Shown here in pieces: positions 46,992 to 55,306 of a stretch of DNA of 64,000 nt. A program made the translations under genes and the position numbers. Source of the DNA: Desulfolutivibrio sulfoxidireducens. Its GTDB lineage: Bacteria; Desulfobacterota; Desulfovibrionia; Desulfovibrionales; Desulfovibrionaceae. The stretch spans positions 1-64,000 of the forward strand of contig NZ_CP045508.1 of NCBI RefSeq assembly GCF_013376475.1, written 5' to 3'. The notes under the pieces are model-generated. The model searched no databases. It was not told the origin of the DNA and worked only from the letters and a program-made list of their open reading frames with translations. Position 1 is the stretch's first letter. Each line of letters begins with the position of its first letter.

Positions 46992-49696
46992 CTTCGTCCA
47001 AATCCGTCGTCACCACCTGCACCCGGGACTGCCCCAATGCCTGCGGCCTCGTGGCCACTGTGGAGGACGGCCGGCTTACCAGGTTGTGCGGCGACCCCGG
47101 ACATCCGTTGACCAGGGGCGTGACCTGCGTCAAGGCCGCCAGATACGTCAAGCGGGTCTACAGCCCGGAACGGGTCACCCACCCCCTGATCCGGATAAAC
47201 GGTCGATGGGAGCGGGCTAGTTGGGACGCGGCCCTGGACCTGATCGCCCGGCGCATGCGGGACATTGCCGCTGAATCCGGTACAGAATCCATTTTGTATT
47301 ACCAAGGGTATGGCGAAAGAACGGCGTTAAAGCTACTTAATAAGTATTTCTTCAATCTTTTCGGGGGGGTGACCACGCTTCGCGGTTCCTTGTGCGGCGG
47401 GACGGGACAGGCCTCCCAGAACCTGGATCTGGGCGAGCGTATCTCGCATGATCCCCTGGATCACGAAAACAGCCAGGCCATGATCCTGTGGGCCAGAAAT
47501 CCCGTGTCCACCAACATCAGCCTCACGGCTATCGCCCGGAGAATCCGCAACCGTGGGGGCACGGTCCTGCTCATCGATCCCATACGCAGCAGATCCGCCG
47601 TGCTGGCGGATCACCACATCGCCCCGCGTCCCGGCCATGACGTCTTTCTGGCCATGGCCGCGGCCAAGCTGGTGCTGGCCGCCGGGGAGGCGGATTGGGA
47701 TTTTCTGAAGAACCATGCCGTGGGCGCACGCGAGTATCTGGCCATTCTGGAGTCCTTCGCCGTGGACGATCTGTGCCGTCTGGCCGGGGTCCGCCGGGGC
47801 GAGGCGGAGCTTGTGGCCCATGTGCTCATGACCCAAAAGCCCGCCTCCATTCTTCTGGGATGGGGACTGCACCGTCACGAATACGCCCATTACACCATCC
47901 GGGCCATCGACGCCCTGGCCGCCATCTGCGGCACGATCGGCGTCAGCGGCGGCGGCGTGAGCCAGGGGTTCGAGGAATACGGCCCTTATGACCAGCGCCT
48001 GTGGGGCGACGGCCTCAACCCGCCCCGGCGCACCCTGCTTTTGCCGGTCATCGGCCACGAACTTCTGGCCGCAAACGACCCGCCGATCCGCATGATCTTC
48101 GTCACGGCCGCCAATCCCCTGTGCATGGCCCCCAATGCCGGCAAGGTGGCCCGGGCCTTTGGCAAGGCCGAATTCGTGGTCTCTTCCGGGCATTTTTTGG
48201 ACGACACCTCGGACTTCGCCCATGTCTTTCTCCCAGCCACCACGTTTCTGGAGGAGATCGACGTCATGGCCAGCTACGGGCACAACTACGTGGGGCCCGT
48301 GAACCCGGCCATAGAGCCCGTTGGCCAGTGCAAATCCGAATTCCGCATGTTTTACGAACTGGCGGCGCGTTTCCCTTTCGCGGACCGCTTTCGTCGTAGC
48401 GAGGACGACTGGCTTTTTGACCTGTGCGCCCCGCTACGGGAGCAGGGTTGTGACCTGGAGACCTTGCGGCGAAGGGCTTTCCGGTTGAATGCCCCCATGG
48501 TTCCCTATGCGGACAAGGTGTTTCCCACCCCGTCCGGGAAGTTCCAGTTCATGACCTCTTTTGATCCCTCCCACATCCCTGAGCCCGATCCGGCCTTTCC
48601 TTATCGTCTTTTGACCATCGCCCCCCACGGCTATATCTGTTCCGAGCGGACCCTGGCCGATCACGAGCCGCTTCCGGTGGTCCGGCTTTGCGCCGGCGAG
48701 AGCGCCAAACGCGGTCTTGCCGATGGCGCGCCAGTCCTGGTGAAAAGCCCCGTTGGCCAGGTCCGGGCCACGCTTCGCATCGATGAGGGACTTCGGCCGG
48801 ATGTCCTTATGGCTGACCGTGGCGGCTGGAACAAGGCCGGGCACGGCCTCAACCGCCTGACCCGGGATCTGGCCAGCGTTGTCGGTAACGGGACGCCGTA
48901 TTATGAAACCTCGGTCACGGTCCTTCCCTGCCCGGATGACGGCCTGTGCGGCAGGCGGATTCTTGTGGTCCAGCACAGCGGGCGCGCGCCTGGAGGCGAT
49001 TTTTGCAAGCACCTGGAACGCCTGGGCGCGGTGTTGGCCGTTATCCGTCCGGCCGATGGGGACGCGCTTCCTGAAACCTCCGCCGGGTACCACGGCCTGG
49101 TGGTCCTGGGCGGTCCGCAACATGCCTTTGACGATGCCGGCTCCCCCCATTTCCCCGCCCTTTTGTCGCTCATGCGCGAATTCGACGCCTGGGGCAAACC
49201 CGTGGCCGGGATATGTCTGGGGGCCCAGCTTTTGGCCCGGGCCTTCGGCGGTACGGCCCGGCCCATGGGAGATCTGGAATTCGGATTCGTCCCCTTGTCG
49301 CTCACCGAGGCCGGTCTGGCCGATCCGGTGATGGGGGCGAGCGCGCCTTTGTCCCGGCTTATGGAGTTTCACGAGGACACCTTTGACCTGCCGGACAGCG
49401 CGCGGCTTCTCGTTGTCGGCCAGCGGTGCGTCAACCAGTGCTTCGCCGTAGGAAACGCCGCGTACGGTTTCCAATTTCATCTGGAGATCGATTCCGTGAT
49501 CGCCTCCAACTGGATCGAGCTGTTGCGCAGTGGCGGCATCGAGGCCTATCGCGACTACCGGGACCGCCACGGCGAGGATTTTTTTCGCGAGCTTTTGGCT
49601 GATCTGCCCGTGTTGGTGTCTCAGTCCCAGGAATTGTGCCGTCGCGTCGCCGGGCGCTGGCTTCCGCTTGCCGCGTCCCCATCCCGTCGGGAATGA
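46988..49696 (+). CDS. Molybdopterin oxidoreductase fused to a class I glutamine amidotransferase-fold domain
   Basis: A 902-residue two-part enzyme. Residues 1-640 are a DMSO-reductase-family oxidoreductase: a [4Fe-4S] motif C11-x3-C15-x3-C19-x27-C47, a candidate Mo-ligand Cys136 in RGSLCGGTG, and the molydopterin dinucleotide-binding C-terminal part (YRLLTIAPHGYICSERTL to VLMADRGGWNKAGHGLN). There is no Tat signal, so it is cytoplasmic. From about 655 a GATase1/C26-type domain follows, with nucleophile Cys743 in GICLGAQ, and His831 and Glu833 in FQFHLEID; the catalytic triad is intact. ATG overlaps the radical SAM stop. I infer oxidation of a gamma-glutamylated amine followed by hydrolysis. 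Confidence 0.88.
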   Translation: MTSSKSVVTTCTRDCPNACGLVATVEDGRLTRLCGDPGHPLTRGVTCVKAARYVKRVYSPERVTHPLIRINGRWERASWDAALDLIARRMRDIAAESGTESILYYQGYGERTALKLLNKYFFNLFGGVTTLRGSLCGGTGQASQNLDLGERISHDPLDHENSQAMILWARNPVSTNISLTAIARRIRNRGGTVLLIDPIRSRSAVLADHHIAPRPGHDVFLAMAAAKLVLAAGEADWDFLKNHAVGAREYLAILESFAVDDLCRLAGVRRGEAELVAHVLMTQKPASILLGWGLHRHEYAHYTIRAIDALAAICGTIGVSGGGVSQGFEEYGPYDQRLWGDGLNPPRRTLLLPVIGHELLAANDPPIRMIFVTAANPLCMAPNAGKVARAFGKAEFVVSSGHFLDDTSDFAHVFLPATTFLEEIDVMASYGHNYVGPVNPAIEPVGQCKSEFRMFYELAARFPFADRFRRSEDDWLFDLCAPLREQGCDLETLRRRAFRLNAPMVPYADKVFPTPSGKFQFMTSFDPSHIPEPDPAFPYRLLTIAPHGYICSERTLADHEPLPVVRLCAGESAKRGLADGAPVLVKSPVGQVRATLRIDEGLRPDVLMADRGGWNKAGHGLNRLTRDLASVVGNGTPYYETSVTVLPCPDDGLCGRRILVVQHSGRAPGGDFCKHLERLGAVLAVIRPADGDALPETSAGYHGLVVLGGPQHAFDDAGSPHFPALLSLMREFDAWGKPVAGICLGAQLLARAFGGTARPMGDLEFGFVPLSLTEAGLADPVMGASAPLSRLMEFHEDTFDLPDSARLLVVGQRCVNQCFAVGNAAYGFQFHLEIDSVIASNWIELLRSGGIEAYRDYRDRHGEDFFRELLADLPVLVSQSQELCRRVAGRWLPLAASPSRRE

Positions 49697-50006
49697 CTTC
49701 TTTGCCCCGCTTCCACGTCTCTTTGGTCGTGAACGGACATTTCTAGCCAAGTCTTCCCCGCGTTGACCCTGATCAATGCCCCGCGCATCCGGATCCAGCA
49801 TTGTCCCGGACGTCAGGCGCGTCTTTCGTCGCCGGACGCGCCCGTTCTGGGACTTTGTTTTCGGACAGGGACGGGTGACGGGTTTTGGTCCTCCCGTCCG
49901 GATTTCCCCTTGTGGGTCGAGCGGGAGTTTTGTTTGCGTGTCGTTTGGGCTTGCATACGGCAGCCAACCAAACATGTGTCAGCCTTTCATGCCGGGAGGA
50001 ATATTC
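49697..50006. other. 310-base gap with an FNR-like box and a GC hairpin
   Basis: No gene is supported. TTGAC-CCTG-ATCAA (49763-49776) matches the FNR/Crp-type half-site palindrome TTGAT-N4-ATCAA at 9 of 10 positions. A perfect 8-bp inverted repeat GGCGCGTC / GACGCGCC (49816-49842) with an 11-base loop follows and could end the upstream operon, but it lacks a clean T run. The transporter gene downstream has its own ribosome site, GGAGGA at 49995-50000. Confidence 0.4.
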
Positions 50007-51011
50007 ATGTGGACCTTTTTGCAAAAGATCTCGAAAAATCTCGTGTTGGCCATTCCGACGGCCATGGCCCTGGGCTTCACCTGGGGGCTCATGGCTGATG
50101 CCTCGTGGATGAAGACCCTGATCCTGCCGTTCACCTTTCTTATGGTCTATCCCATGATGGTCACCCTCAAGATCAAACAGGTTTTTTCCGGAGGAGACGG
50201 CAAGGCGCAAGGCATCACCCAGGCCATCAATTTCGGGATCGTCCCTTTTTTGGCCTTCGGCGTGGCCACGCTCTTTTTCCCGGACCGGCCGTACCTGATG
50301 CTTGGCCTGCTTCTGGCCGGGCTCGTGCCGACCAGCGGCATGACCATTTCCTGGACCGGTTTCGCCAGGGGCAATGTCGCGGCGGCGGTCAAGATGACGG
50401 TCATCGGCCTGACGCTTGGGTCCCTGGCCACCCCGTTGTACGTGCGGGCCTTTCTTGGGGCCGAGATCGAGGTGGACGTGGCCGGGGTCATGGGCCAGAT
50501 CGGGCTAATCGTCTTTTTGCCCATGGCTGTCGGCTACGCCACCCAACGATTTCTGGTGCGTCGATACGGGCAAAAGGCCTTTGCCGAGCGCATCGGCCCG
50601 CGTTTCCCGGCCGTGTCCACCATCGGGGTCCTTGGAATCGTGATGATCGCGTTGGCCCTCAAGGCCCGGACCATTGCCGCCGCGCCTGGGCTTTTGGTCG
50701 AGATACTGATTCCCCTCGGACTTCTCTACGGGGTCAACTACCTTCTCTCGACCCTGGTCGGGCGGTGGCTTTTGCCGCGCGGCGAGGCCATCGCCCTGGT
50801 CTACGGCACGGTCATGCGCAACCTGTCCATTGCCTTGGCCGTGGCCATAAACGCCTTTGGGGCCAAGGGGTCCGACGCCGCGCTGGTGGTGGCCCTGGCC
50901 TACATCATCCAGGTCCAGTCCGCGGCCTGGTACGTCAAATGGACGGATCGCGTTTTCGGACCCGTAGCGAACCCGGGCAGTCCGGCGCCCCAGACCGTGC
51001 GCGGCAGGTGA
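50007..51011 (+). CDS. BASS/ACR3-superfamily membrane transporter
   Basis: A 334-residue integral membrane protein with about ten helices. It belongs to the bile acid:sodium symporter fold (ACR3 superfamily), with the characteristic GLVPTSGMTISWTGFARGN segment and the second inverted-repeat motif ALVYGTVMRNLSIALAVAINAFG. ACR3 members export arsenite; others move organic anions. The key ACR3 cysteine motif is not obvious, so the substrate is open. ATG 50007 has GGAGGA at 49995-50000; an in-frame start about 77 codons upstream would add a non-membrane, low-quality stretch. It follows the Mo-oxidoreductase gene but is probably separately expressed. Confidence 0.8.
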   Translation: MWTFLQKISKNLVLAIPTAMALGFTWGLMADASWMKTLILPFTFLMVYPMMVTLKIKQVFSGGDGKAQGITQAINFGIVPFLAFGVATLFFPDRPYLMLGLLLAGLVPTSGMTISWTGFARGNVAAAVKMTVIGLTLGSLATPLYVRAFLGAEIEVDVAGVMGQIGLIVFLPMAVGYATQRFLVRRYGQKAFAERIGPRFPAVSTIGVLGIVMIALALKARTIAAAPGLLVEILIPLGLLYGVNYLLSTLVGRWLLPRGEAIALVYGTVMRNLSIALAVAINAFGAKGSDAALVVALAYIIQVQSAAWYVKWTDRVFGPVANPGSPAPQTVRGR

Positions 51012-51157
51012 TCGGAAACGCTTTTTGGCCTTTTTCCCAAAAGCTCGTCGCCCGGGTTGCTCTCGAGGTGTGTCCCCGCGTCAGTGAGGGCAGCCAGGCC
51101 GAGCCCAAGGCCCATGACTCGGCGGAGTACGAACCTGCCAGACCAAGGAGAAAATCC

Positions 51158-51679
51158 ATGTTGCCGACCATAAAGAACATCCTCTATGCCACGGACCTTT
51201 CCGAAAGCGCCCGCCAGGCCCTGCGGTATGCCGTCTCCCTGGCCGAACGCCACCAGGCCTCGCTGACCATCATGCATGTGGTTCGGGATGTGGTGGAACT
51301 GATGAGCGAGGAGGCCGGTTTCGACATCGAAGCCCATTTCGGCGCCGAGGCCTGGCGCGACTTCAACACCAGGGCCACCACCCAGGCCCTTGCGACCGCC
51401 CGTTCCCGGGTGGCCGAGGCCGTCCTGGAATGTTCCACGAGGGAAGCGGGGTGCCCGGTGAAAAATTCCGTTCTCCTTGTGGAAACGGGAGACCCGGCCG
51501 AGCGTCTTCTTCAGGAAATCGCCAGGGGTGGGCACGATCTGGTGGTCATGGGCGCGCATGGCCGAAGCGGGCTCATGGACATGCTTCTAGGCGGCGTGGC
51601 CCGGAAGGTGGTGCGCCATAGTCGGGTTCCAGTCCTTATGGTCCCTCTCCCCGAGGATTCCCCTGGCGATGACGGGTAA
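51158..51679 (+). CDS. Universal stress protein (UspA family)
   Basis: A 173-residue UspA-family protein with an ATP-binding-type loop. It begins MLPTIKNILYATDLSESARQ and has the conserved ATP motif VVMGAHGRSGLMDMLLGGVARKVVRHSRVPVLMVP. It contains an insertion of about 30 residues (EEAGFDIEAHFGAEAW) relative to minimal UspA. ATG 51158 has AAGGAG at 51145-51150. The role is a cytoplasmic stress or energy-related adaptor. It is separated from the transporter by 146 bases. Confidence 0.88.
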   Translation: MLPTIKNILYATDLSESARQALRYAVSLAERHQASLTIMHVVRDVVELMSEEAGFDIEAHFGAEAWRDFNTRATTQALATARSRVAEAVLECSTREAGCPVKNSVLLVETGDPAERLLQEIARGGHDLVVMGAHGRSGLMDMLLGGVARKVVRHSRVPVLMVPLPEDSPGDDG

Positions 51680-51841
51680 GGTCCATCTCTGAACCCCGAC
51701 GTGTGTTCCACAACCGCTCCCTCCTCGTCCGCCCGCGATCCGGTCGTGCCGTTTCCTTCCCGGTACGGCCGGGCTCGCGCATTTTCCACGTGAAATCAGG
51801 GTCATTGTCCCTGGGGCATCTTTTGGGTAGAAGGTCAGGGC

Positions 51842-53104
51842 GTGCTTTCGCGCCAGACATTCGCTCCCACATGGAATCCAATGGACGCCCACCTTTGTTT
51901 TACTTGTTATCAAGGACAGCGAGCCCACCTCGGGGTCACGGGCAGCGTGGCCGCGTACAAGGCCCTGCCCCTTTTGCGCGCCCTTGTTTCCACAGGAATG
52001 GGGGTCGGCGCGACCCTGACCCGGGCCGCCGCCAGGTTCGTCACCCCGCTTTCCTTCCAGGCACTTGGCGCCGACCCGGTCCACGGCGAGATGTTTTCGC
52101 CCTCGGAGCACGTGTTTGATCATCTTGCCCCGGCCCATACCTCCGGATGCCTTGTCATCGCCCCGGCCACGGCCAATTTCCTGGCCAAAATGGCCCATGG
52201 CCTGGCCGACGACATGCTGTCCTGCCAGGCCTTGAGCTTTTCAGGGCCGAAAATCGTAGCCCCGGCCATGAATCCCCTGCTCTGGGAGGCCCCGGCCACG
52301 CGTGAGAATCGAGGCGTTCTTCTGGCCCGGGGCGTCACCTTCGCCGAACCTGGATGCGGGGATATGGCCTGCGGCGATTCCGGGGCCGGCCGTTTGGCCG
52401 ACGAGCGGACGATCTTTTCGTTGGTGCTTCAGTCCCTGACGCCTCAGGACATGAACGGACTGACGGTCTTGATCTCGCTTGGCCCGACGCACGAATATTT
52501 CGATGCGGCCCGGTATTGGTCAAACCCCTCAACCGGGCTGATGGGCGCCTGTCTGGCCATGTCCGCCTGGCTTCGCGGGGCGCGGGTCACCGTGGTCATG
52601 GGACCATGCGGCCTGTGGTTGCCCCCTGGCATGGACATCGTGCGCGTGGAAACCGCCAGGCGGATGCACGCCGCCTGCCTGGATGTGTGGCCGCAATGCG
52701 ATGTGGCCTGTATGGTCGCGGCTGTGGCCGACTTTTCCCCTGTGCCCTATGAACGTGATGGCATGAAGTTCAAAAAGGATGTTTCTGGGACTTGCGCCCC
52801 GGAAATCCGGTTCACCCCGAATCCGGACATTCTCTTTGACCTGGGACGATCCAAAAAGGCTGGCCAGCGGCTCGTTGGTTTTTGCGCCGAAACCCAGGAA
52901 TTGCGGGCCAACGCCGAGGACAAGCTGCGGCGCAAAAACTGCGATCTCATGGTGGCCAATCCCATCGGCCGTGCCGATGTCGGCTTTGGCGCCCTTCAAA
53001 ACGAGGTTTCTGTCGTGGATGCGGACGGTCGTTTCGAGCAGTGGCCGAGCCTGCCGAAAACCGAGGTGGCCTGGAGGATATGGGATTGGATGATTCGCAG
53101 CTAA
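51842..53104 (+). CDS. coaBC: Bifunctional phosphopantothenoylcysteine decarboxylase / phosphopantothenate-cysteine ligase
   Basis: Two steps of coenzyme A synthesis. The CoaC flavoprotein part (about 28-210) has GVTGSVAAYK, IAPATANFLAKMAHGLADDML, APAMNP and the catalytic-cysteine region GDMACGDSGAGRL. The CoaB ligase part (about 225-420) has SLGPTHEYFD, NPSTGLMG, AAVADF and the KFKK segment. In NPSTGLMG a Leu replaces the usual Lys of SSGKMG, a departure worth checking. GTG 51842 has AAGG at 51831-51834; ATG 51881 is a good alternative start. The length is near the normal 400. Confidence 0.9.
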   Translation: MLSRQTFAPTWNPMDAHLCFTCYQGQRAHLGVTGSVAAYKALPLLRALVSTGMGVGATLTRAAARFVTPLSFQALGADPVHGEMFSPSEHVFDHLAPAHTSGCLVIAPATANFLAKMAHGLADDMLSCQALSFSGPKIVAPAMNPLLWEAPATRENRGVLLARGVTFAEPGCGDMACGDSGAGRLADERTIFSLVLQSLTPQDMNGLTVLISLGPTHEYFDAARYWSNPSTGLMGACLAMSAWLRGARVTVVMGPCGLWLPPGMDIVRVETARRMHAACLDVWPQCDVACMVAAVADFSPVPYERDGMKFKKDVSGTCAPEIRFTPNPDILFDLGRSKKAGQRLVGFCAETQELRANAEDKLRRKNCDLMVANPIGRADVGFGALQNEVSVVDADGRFEQWPSLPKTEVAWRIWDWMIRS

Positions 53105-53652
53105 CCGTCCCTGACGCCCTGCGTTGCTGGCATGCCGCGGGCTGGCGGTTTTTTTTCCAGGAACCCCGCGCGATGTCCCAACCGGTGGTGGCCGACGACC
53201 CAGCGTCATGGCCCAGTCCCTGGTGCGGCTATGCCGCGAAAATCACCCCTGGGGCCTCTGTTTTTATCACCTATGAGGATCTTGCGGCGGACATGGCCGG
53301 ACATGGCGACGCGGCGCGGAGATCGTTTTGGCGCGCCTGTATCGCCGCTCTTCAGTGCGCCAAGGGAACTGTGGCCTTTTGGCCCATGACCGATTGTATC
53401 GAAAGCCGTCTGGTTGCCAATCCCGACATGTTTCACCGGGCCATGGACGTATATCGCCCAAAGATCGCGGCATGCTTTGGAGAGGCCGCCTTTTTGGCCC
53501 TTGCCGGGGATGCGCGCGAAGGGGATAACGTCGTCGTGCGCGGGGCTACGACCTATCTCGCCTTTCCTTCTCCAGAACAAATCATGGCCGAGGGTGATCA
53601 AGGACTTCGTGATATTGCGCACACATTGCGTTTTCACTTGACGCGGCGATGA
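53080..53652 (+). CDS. Conserved-looking protein of unknown function after coaBC
   Basis: A 190-residue predicted cytoplasmic protein overlapping the coaBC end. The ATG at 53080 has GGAGG only 2 bases upstream; TTG 53086 would give a better spacing. It begins with a short helical stretch (VPDALRCWHAAGWRFFFQEPRA). The rest contains ITYEDLAADMAGHG, RACIAALQCAKGTVAFWP and RGATTYLAFPSPEQIMAEG. Tryptophan and aromatic content is high. I do not recognise a family. Its overlap with coaBC suggests joint expression. Confidence 0.6.
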   Translation: MGLDDSQLTVPDALRCWHAAGWRFFFQEPRAMSQPVVADDPASWPSPWCGYAAKITPGASVFITYEDLAADMAGHGDAARRSFWRACIAALQCAKGTVAFWPMTDCIESRLVANPDMFHRAMDVYRPKIAACFGEAAFLALAGDAREGDNVVVRGATTYLAFPSPEQIMAEGDQGLRDIAHTLRFHLTRR

Positions 53653-53776
53653 ATCGCGATACTCTTCCGTCATGAAATCGAGGTGTGTAGCGCGTTGCTT
53701 TTTTTGATTTTCCATGGCCGCATGGGGAATGACGCGTTTTTTTGCCGTGCGTAACTCCAACCGAATCGGAACGTTC

Positions 53777-54784
53777 ATGAATATTTTGGTTACTGGCGCC
53801 GCTGGATTCATTGGTTATCATTTGTGCCGTCGTTTTTTAAAAATGGGACATGCCGTTGTCGGGCTCGACAACCTGAACCCCTACTATTCGGTACAGCTCA
53901 AAAATGACCGACTGGCCATTTTGTCGGACTATGATCATTTCCGTTTCGCCAAGATCGATCTGGCCGATAAAAAAGGTGTCTTCAAGCTTTTTCAGGAGAA
54001 TGACTTCAGCCACGTCATCAATCTGGCGGCTCAGGCCGGTGTGCGGTACAGCATCGAGAATCCCGGGGCCTACGTGGACACCAATCTTGTCGGCTTTGCC
54101 AATATTCTCGAAGGATGCCGTCACGGAGGGGTGCGCCACCTTGTTTTCGCCTCCTCGAGTTCGGTCTATGGGCTTAACACCGCCATGCCGTTTTCGGTCC
54201 ACGACAATGTCGACCACCCCATAAGCCTCTATGCCGCCACAAAAAAGGCCAACGAGTTGATGGCCCACACCTACAGCTACCTGTACGGCCTGCCGTGCAC
54301 GGGCTTGCGTTTTTTCACCGTGTACGGTCCCTGGGGTCGTCCGGACATGGCCCTGTTTCTTTTCACCAAGGCCATCTTGGAGGAGAAGCCCATCAAGGTC
54401 TTCAACCATGGTAAGATGCGTCGTGACTTCACCTATATCGACGACATCATCGAGGGCGTCACCCGGGTTGCCGGACGCACGCCCACGGCCAACCCCGAGT
54501 GGAACTCGGATTCCCCCGACCCTTCCAGCAGCGTCGCCCCGTACAAGCTCTACAATATCGGCAACAACAATACCGTGGAGTTGTCCCGGTTCATCGAGGC
54601 CATTGAAGAGAACCTCGGCAAGAAGGCCATACGGGAATATTTGCCATTGCAGCCAGGGGACGTGCCCATGACCCATGCCAATGTGGACGACCTGATCAAG
54701 GATGTGGGATTCAAGCCTTCCACCCCCATCGAGACTGGGATAACGAAATTTATCGAGTGGTACCGCGAATATTTCAAGGTTTGA
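53777..54784 (+). CDS. NAD-dependent sugar-nucleotide epimerase (UDP-glucuronate 4-epimerase-like)
   Basis: A 335-residue extended SDR. NAD motif GAAGFIGYH at the N-terminus, the active-site Ser in SSSSVYG and Tyr-x3-Lys in YAATKK. Family features of UDP-glucuronate 4-epimerases ([10 protein letters not shown]-like [14 protein letters not shown], and [19 protein letters not shown]) point to cell-surface polysaccharide synthesis. ATG 53777 gives the canonical [13 protein letters not shown] start; an in-frame ATG at 53714 adds 21 unrelated residues. It lies near the heptose kinase and Mla genes, consistent with envelope biogenesis. Confidence 0.88.
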   Translation: MNILVTGAAGFIGYHLCRRFLKMGHAVVGLDNLNPYYSVQLKNDRLAILSDYDHFRFAKIDLADKKGVFKLFQENDFSHVINLAAQAGVRYSIENPGAYVDTNLVGFANILEGCRHGGVRHLVFASSSSVYGLNTAMPFSVHDNVDHPISLYAATKKANELMAHTYSYLYGLPCTGLRFFTVYGPWGRPDMALFLFTKAILEEKPIKVFNHGKMRRDFTYIDDIIEGVTRVAGRTPTANPEWNSDSPDPSSSVAPYKLYNIGNNNTVELSRFIEAIEENLGKKAIREYLPLQPGDVPMTHANVDDLIKDVGFKPSTPIETGITKFIEWYREYFKV

Positions 54785-54785
54785 G

Positions 54786-54813
54786 TTGACAGGGCGTGTC
54801 TTGAGCCAATATT
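54786..54813 (+). promoter_or_regulatory. Sigma-70 promoter for the small gene at 54866
   Basis: A perfect -35 TTGACA (54786-54791), one base after the epimerase stop, is followed after 16 bases by AATATT (54808-54813), 4 of 6 with the -10 consensus. The leader would be about 45 bases. Confidence 0.5.
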
Positions 54814-54865
54814 GGAATCCGTGTCGAATTGTTTAGAAAACCGCCACTGGAGATGGGGACGGTCC

Positions 54866-55156
54866 ATGGATTTCTCGACCATCAAACGGGATATGACTGG
54901 GGCCTTTGAAAGGATCACGTCCAGGACCGATGAAGGTTTGCTTCCTGATGAAGACGCGGTCAACAGTTTAGCGCGGTTAAGTCAACGCATGCACCAGATA
55001 GCCGACGATGCCTGGATCGGCGAGGCCGAGGATTTTTCTCATCTTGCCAACCAACTGCTCAATGCCGTGAAAAAGGGCGACCTGGAGAGCAGCGTCATGC
55101 TTGTGGAGTCCCTCCAGGACGCCCAGGCGTATTGCCATCGGACCTTCCGGGATTGA
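54866..55156 (+). CDS. Small helical protein with a C-terminal Cys-His (XXXCH-like)
   Basis: A 96-residue predicted cytoplasmic all-helical protein starting MDFSTIKRDMTGAFERI and ending AQAYCHRTFRD. From memory the Cys-His near the C-terminus and the general layout resemble the small deltaproteobacterial XXXCH-domain proteins, whose function is unknown. ATG 54866 has GGGGACGG upstream; the same frame is open from 54812 but without a ribosome site. It has its own promoter candidate and lies just upstream of parS and parA. The helix LANQLLNAVKKGDLESSVMLVESLQ suggests an adaptor, without proof. Confidence 0.65.
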   Translation: MDFSTIKRDMTGAFERITSRTDEGLLPDEDAVNSLARLSQRMHQIADDAWIGEAEDFSHLANQLLNAVKKGDLESSVMLVESLQDAQAYCHRTFRD

Positions 55157-55171
55157 GACGTTTCCCGGCCA

Positions 55172-55187
55172 TGTTTCACGTGAAACA
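55172..55187. other. parS centromere site
   Basis: TGTTTCACGTGAAACA is a perfect copy of the 16-bp palindromic bacterial parS consensus bound by ParB. It lies 119 bases upstream of parA and close to the origin, as in most parABS systems. A degenerate copy (12 of 16) is at 51782-51797. Confidence 0.95.
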
Positions 55188-55306
55188 TCCCAGTCCGGAT
55201 GCGCGTGATCGTCCAAGGGGGCTCGCGTGCCCGCGGCGATTTGCCCCTCGGCCCGACGGGTCGATAATGCGGAGGATGCGCGCCGCTGCCGCGCCGGGAG
55301 AATGAC

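Noticed and set aside
49776-50006. N-terminal extension of the BASS/ACR3-type transporter
   Set aside because: The extension is not membrane-like and lacks a ribosome site; ATG 50007 has GGAGGA at a good distance.
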